DNA of 6,887 nucleotides, from NCBI GenBank assembly GCA_020850025.1, contig JADZFI010000422.1, forward strand, positions 1-6,887. The letters are read 5' to 3'. Each line of letters starts with the position of its first letter. Positions within the stretch are counted from its first letter, which is position 1. The notes beneath the pieces are model-generated. The model saw only the letters and a list, made by a program, of their open reading frames with translations, made no database searches and had not been told where the DNA came from. The position numbers were made by a program, and so were the translations under genes. This document shows positions 5,960-6,887 of the stretch, piece after piece. The stretch is from Saprospiraceae bacterium (lineage in GTDB: Bacteria > Bacteroidota > Bacteroidia > Chitinophagales > Saprospiraceae).

Positions 5960-6887
5960 ATGAAGCGCGTATTTTTAATCTTTTTTGCCTTTCTGTTGCT
6001 GCATACGTTGCCTGCCCAGTCGCTCAAATCGTACATACGTGCAGGGGATGAGGCTTTTCAGCGCAAAAATTACGCGGCTGCGCTTCAACTGTACGGAGAT
6101 GTGCTGAAACGAAGAGGAAGCGACCTGAATATCTGGTGGAAGTATGCGGAAAGTGCCAGAATGTACCAGGCATACCACGAGGCGCTAGGCTCTTATGCAA
6201 AAATTACGGGCCAACCCAAGTCTGCAGAAAAATATCCGCTGGTCTTTTTACGCATTGGCGAAGTCAAAAAAAGCCTGGGCGATTATGATGGCGCCATCGA
6301 ATCTTTTGAAAAATTTCTTGCGCCGAACGCTCCCAAAATCAGTCCTGATTTTCAGGAACAGGCCCAAAAAGAAATTGAATTTTGCCAAAACGCTAAAAGC
6401 ATAGCTGCATCTCCTCCAACTGCTACGGTAACACACCTTGGCAAACAAATCAACAGCCCCTGGAATGAATTTGCCCCAACGGTGGTAGGCGACACCCTTT
6501 TTTACACTTCGAATCGTTTCGATAAAAAAGGCGACCGGGGTAAGGAAAAGAACAAGATGAACAAGGTGCTGCTGGCTTCCAGGGGCGGAAGGGGCCGGGA
6601 GCCGGGACGCGGTTTCCCTTCCACAGACACCGCTCATATAGCGCACACGGCCTTCTCTCCCGACGGGCATTATGTATTTTATACGGTTTGCAAGGGAGAA
6701 AATCTTTTAGAAAAACGCTGTGAACTGTGGCTCACAGCCATTGACCGTCGAAATCGCTGGCTTCCGGGAATAAGACTGCCCGAACCCATTAATCTTCCCG
6801 GATTTACCACTACGCAACCCAACATCGGGTACGATCATTCCCTGGAAGGTCCGGTTTTATGGTTTGCCAGCGATCGACCCGGAGGCA
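5960..6887 (+). CDS. PorE/OmpA-type TPR and PD40 beta-propeller protein, C-terminus cut by window edge
   Basis: The frame is open from the ATG at 5960 to the window end (309 codons, no stop). A signal peptide (MKRVFLIFFAFLLLHTLPA) is followed by about three TPR-like helical pairs (roughly 24-54, 57-84, 92-122), then PD40/WD40-like propeller blades: NEFAPTVVGDTLFYTSNRF at 169-187, HTAFSPDGHYVFYT from 229, and a blade ending in FASDRPGG at 302-309. Two cysteines flank the second blade's turn (CKGENLLEKRC). In Bacteroidota this order usually continues with a carboxypeptidase-regulatory-like domain and an OmpA-type peptidoglycan-binding domain, as in PorE, but those would lie beyond the window and are inferred. 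It follows the PorP/SprF-type gene by 45 bases, matching the known PorP-PorE partnership. An in-frame ATG at 5942 would add six residues; AAGGAG at 5913-5918 is too far from either start to be a good ribosome binding site. The likely location is the periplasm, bound to peptidoglycan and the outer-membrane partner. Confidence 0.85.
   Translation, partial: MKRVFLIFFAFLLLHTLPAQSLKSYIRAGDEAFQRKNYAAALQLYGDVLKRRGSDLNIWWKYAESARMYQAYHEALGSYAKITGQPKSAEKYPLVFLRIGEVKKSLGDYDGAIESFEKFLAPNAPKISPDFQEQAQKEIEFCQNAKSIAASPPTATVTHLGKQINSPWNEFAPTVVGDTLFYTSNRFDKKGDRGKEKNKMNKVLLASRGGRGREPGRGFPSTDTAHIAHTAFSPDGHYVFYTVCKGENLLEKRCELWLTAIDRRNRWLPGIRLPEPINLPGFTTTQPNIGYDHSLEGPVLWFASDRPGG

Noticed and set aside
6510..6620. 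Gly/Arg/Lys-rich purine-heavy stretch in the PorE-like gene as a foreign insertion
   Set aside because: The frame is continuous, and the stretch leads straight into the expected propeller blade; it fits a variable loop between blades.
6248..6670. 140-residue minus-strand open frame
   Set aside because: It is antisense to the PorE-like gene, which shows signal peptide, TPR and PD40 features in its own frame.

Overview
The window comes from a free-living Bacteroidota bacterium, most likely of the Saprospiria/Lewinella type. The main evidence is a PorP/SprF-family outer-membrane protein followed by a TPR plus beta-propeller protein of the PorE/OmpA type, a pairing found in Bacteroidota with type IX secretion. 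Supporting signs are the absence of useful Shine-Dalgarno sequences at most starts and TAnnTTTG-like boxes just upstream of several genes. Base composition is roughly balanced. I cannot name the genus.

Layout: coding density is very high, with seven genes and no gene-free stretch longer than about 106 bases. (1) The minus-strand gene at 1-927 is a DAO-type FAD-dependent oxidoreductase cut by the left edge. (2) It diverges, over only 11 bases, from a plus-strand pair: the nicotinamide riboside transporter PnuC (939-1565) and a small rhodanese-domain protein with a lipoprotein-like signal (1572-1955). (3) That pair abuts, tail to tail and with no spacer, a minus-strand cluster transcribed in the order cutC (4800-4090), ydjM-type membrane-bound metal-dependent hydrolase (4055-2793), cdsA (2771-1956). 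(4) Divergently from cutC, a plus-strand pair encodes a PorP/SprF-family protein (about 4907-5914) and a PorE-like protein that runs off the right edge (from 5960).

How the genes may work together: PnuC imports an NAD precursor. CdsA makes CDP-diacylglycerol for phospholipid synthesis. CutC and the YdjM-type protein are housekeeping families of uncertain activity that appear to share a transcript with CdsA. The PorP/SprF and PorE-like proteins probably form an outer-membrane/periplasmic unit related to type IX secretion or gliding. The two edge genes are open at the window boundary and were read directly from the sequence.

I found no RNA gene, CRISPR array, insertion sequence, riboswitch or convincing intrinsic terminator. 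I did not find a clearly new biological system. The most useful oddities are a TTG start codon on the ydjM-type gene, -7-like boxes placed four bases before start codons, the almost spacer-free junctions at 927/939 and 1955/1956, and a four-cysteine cluster in the oxidoreductase.
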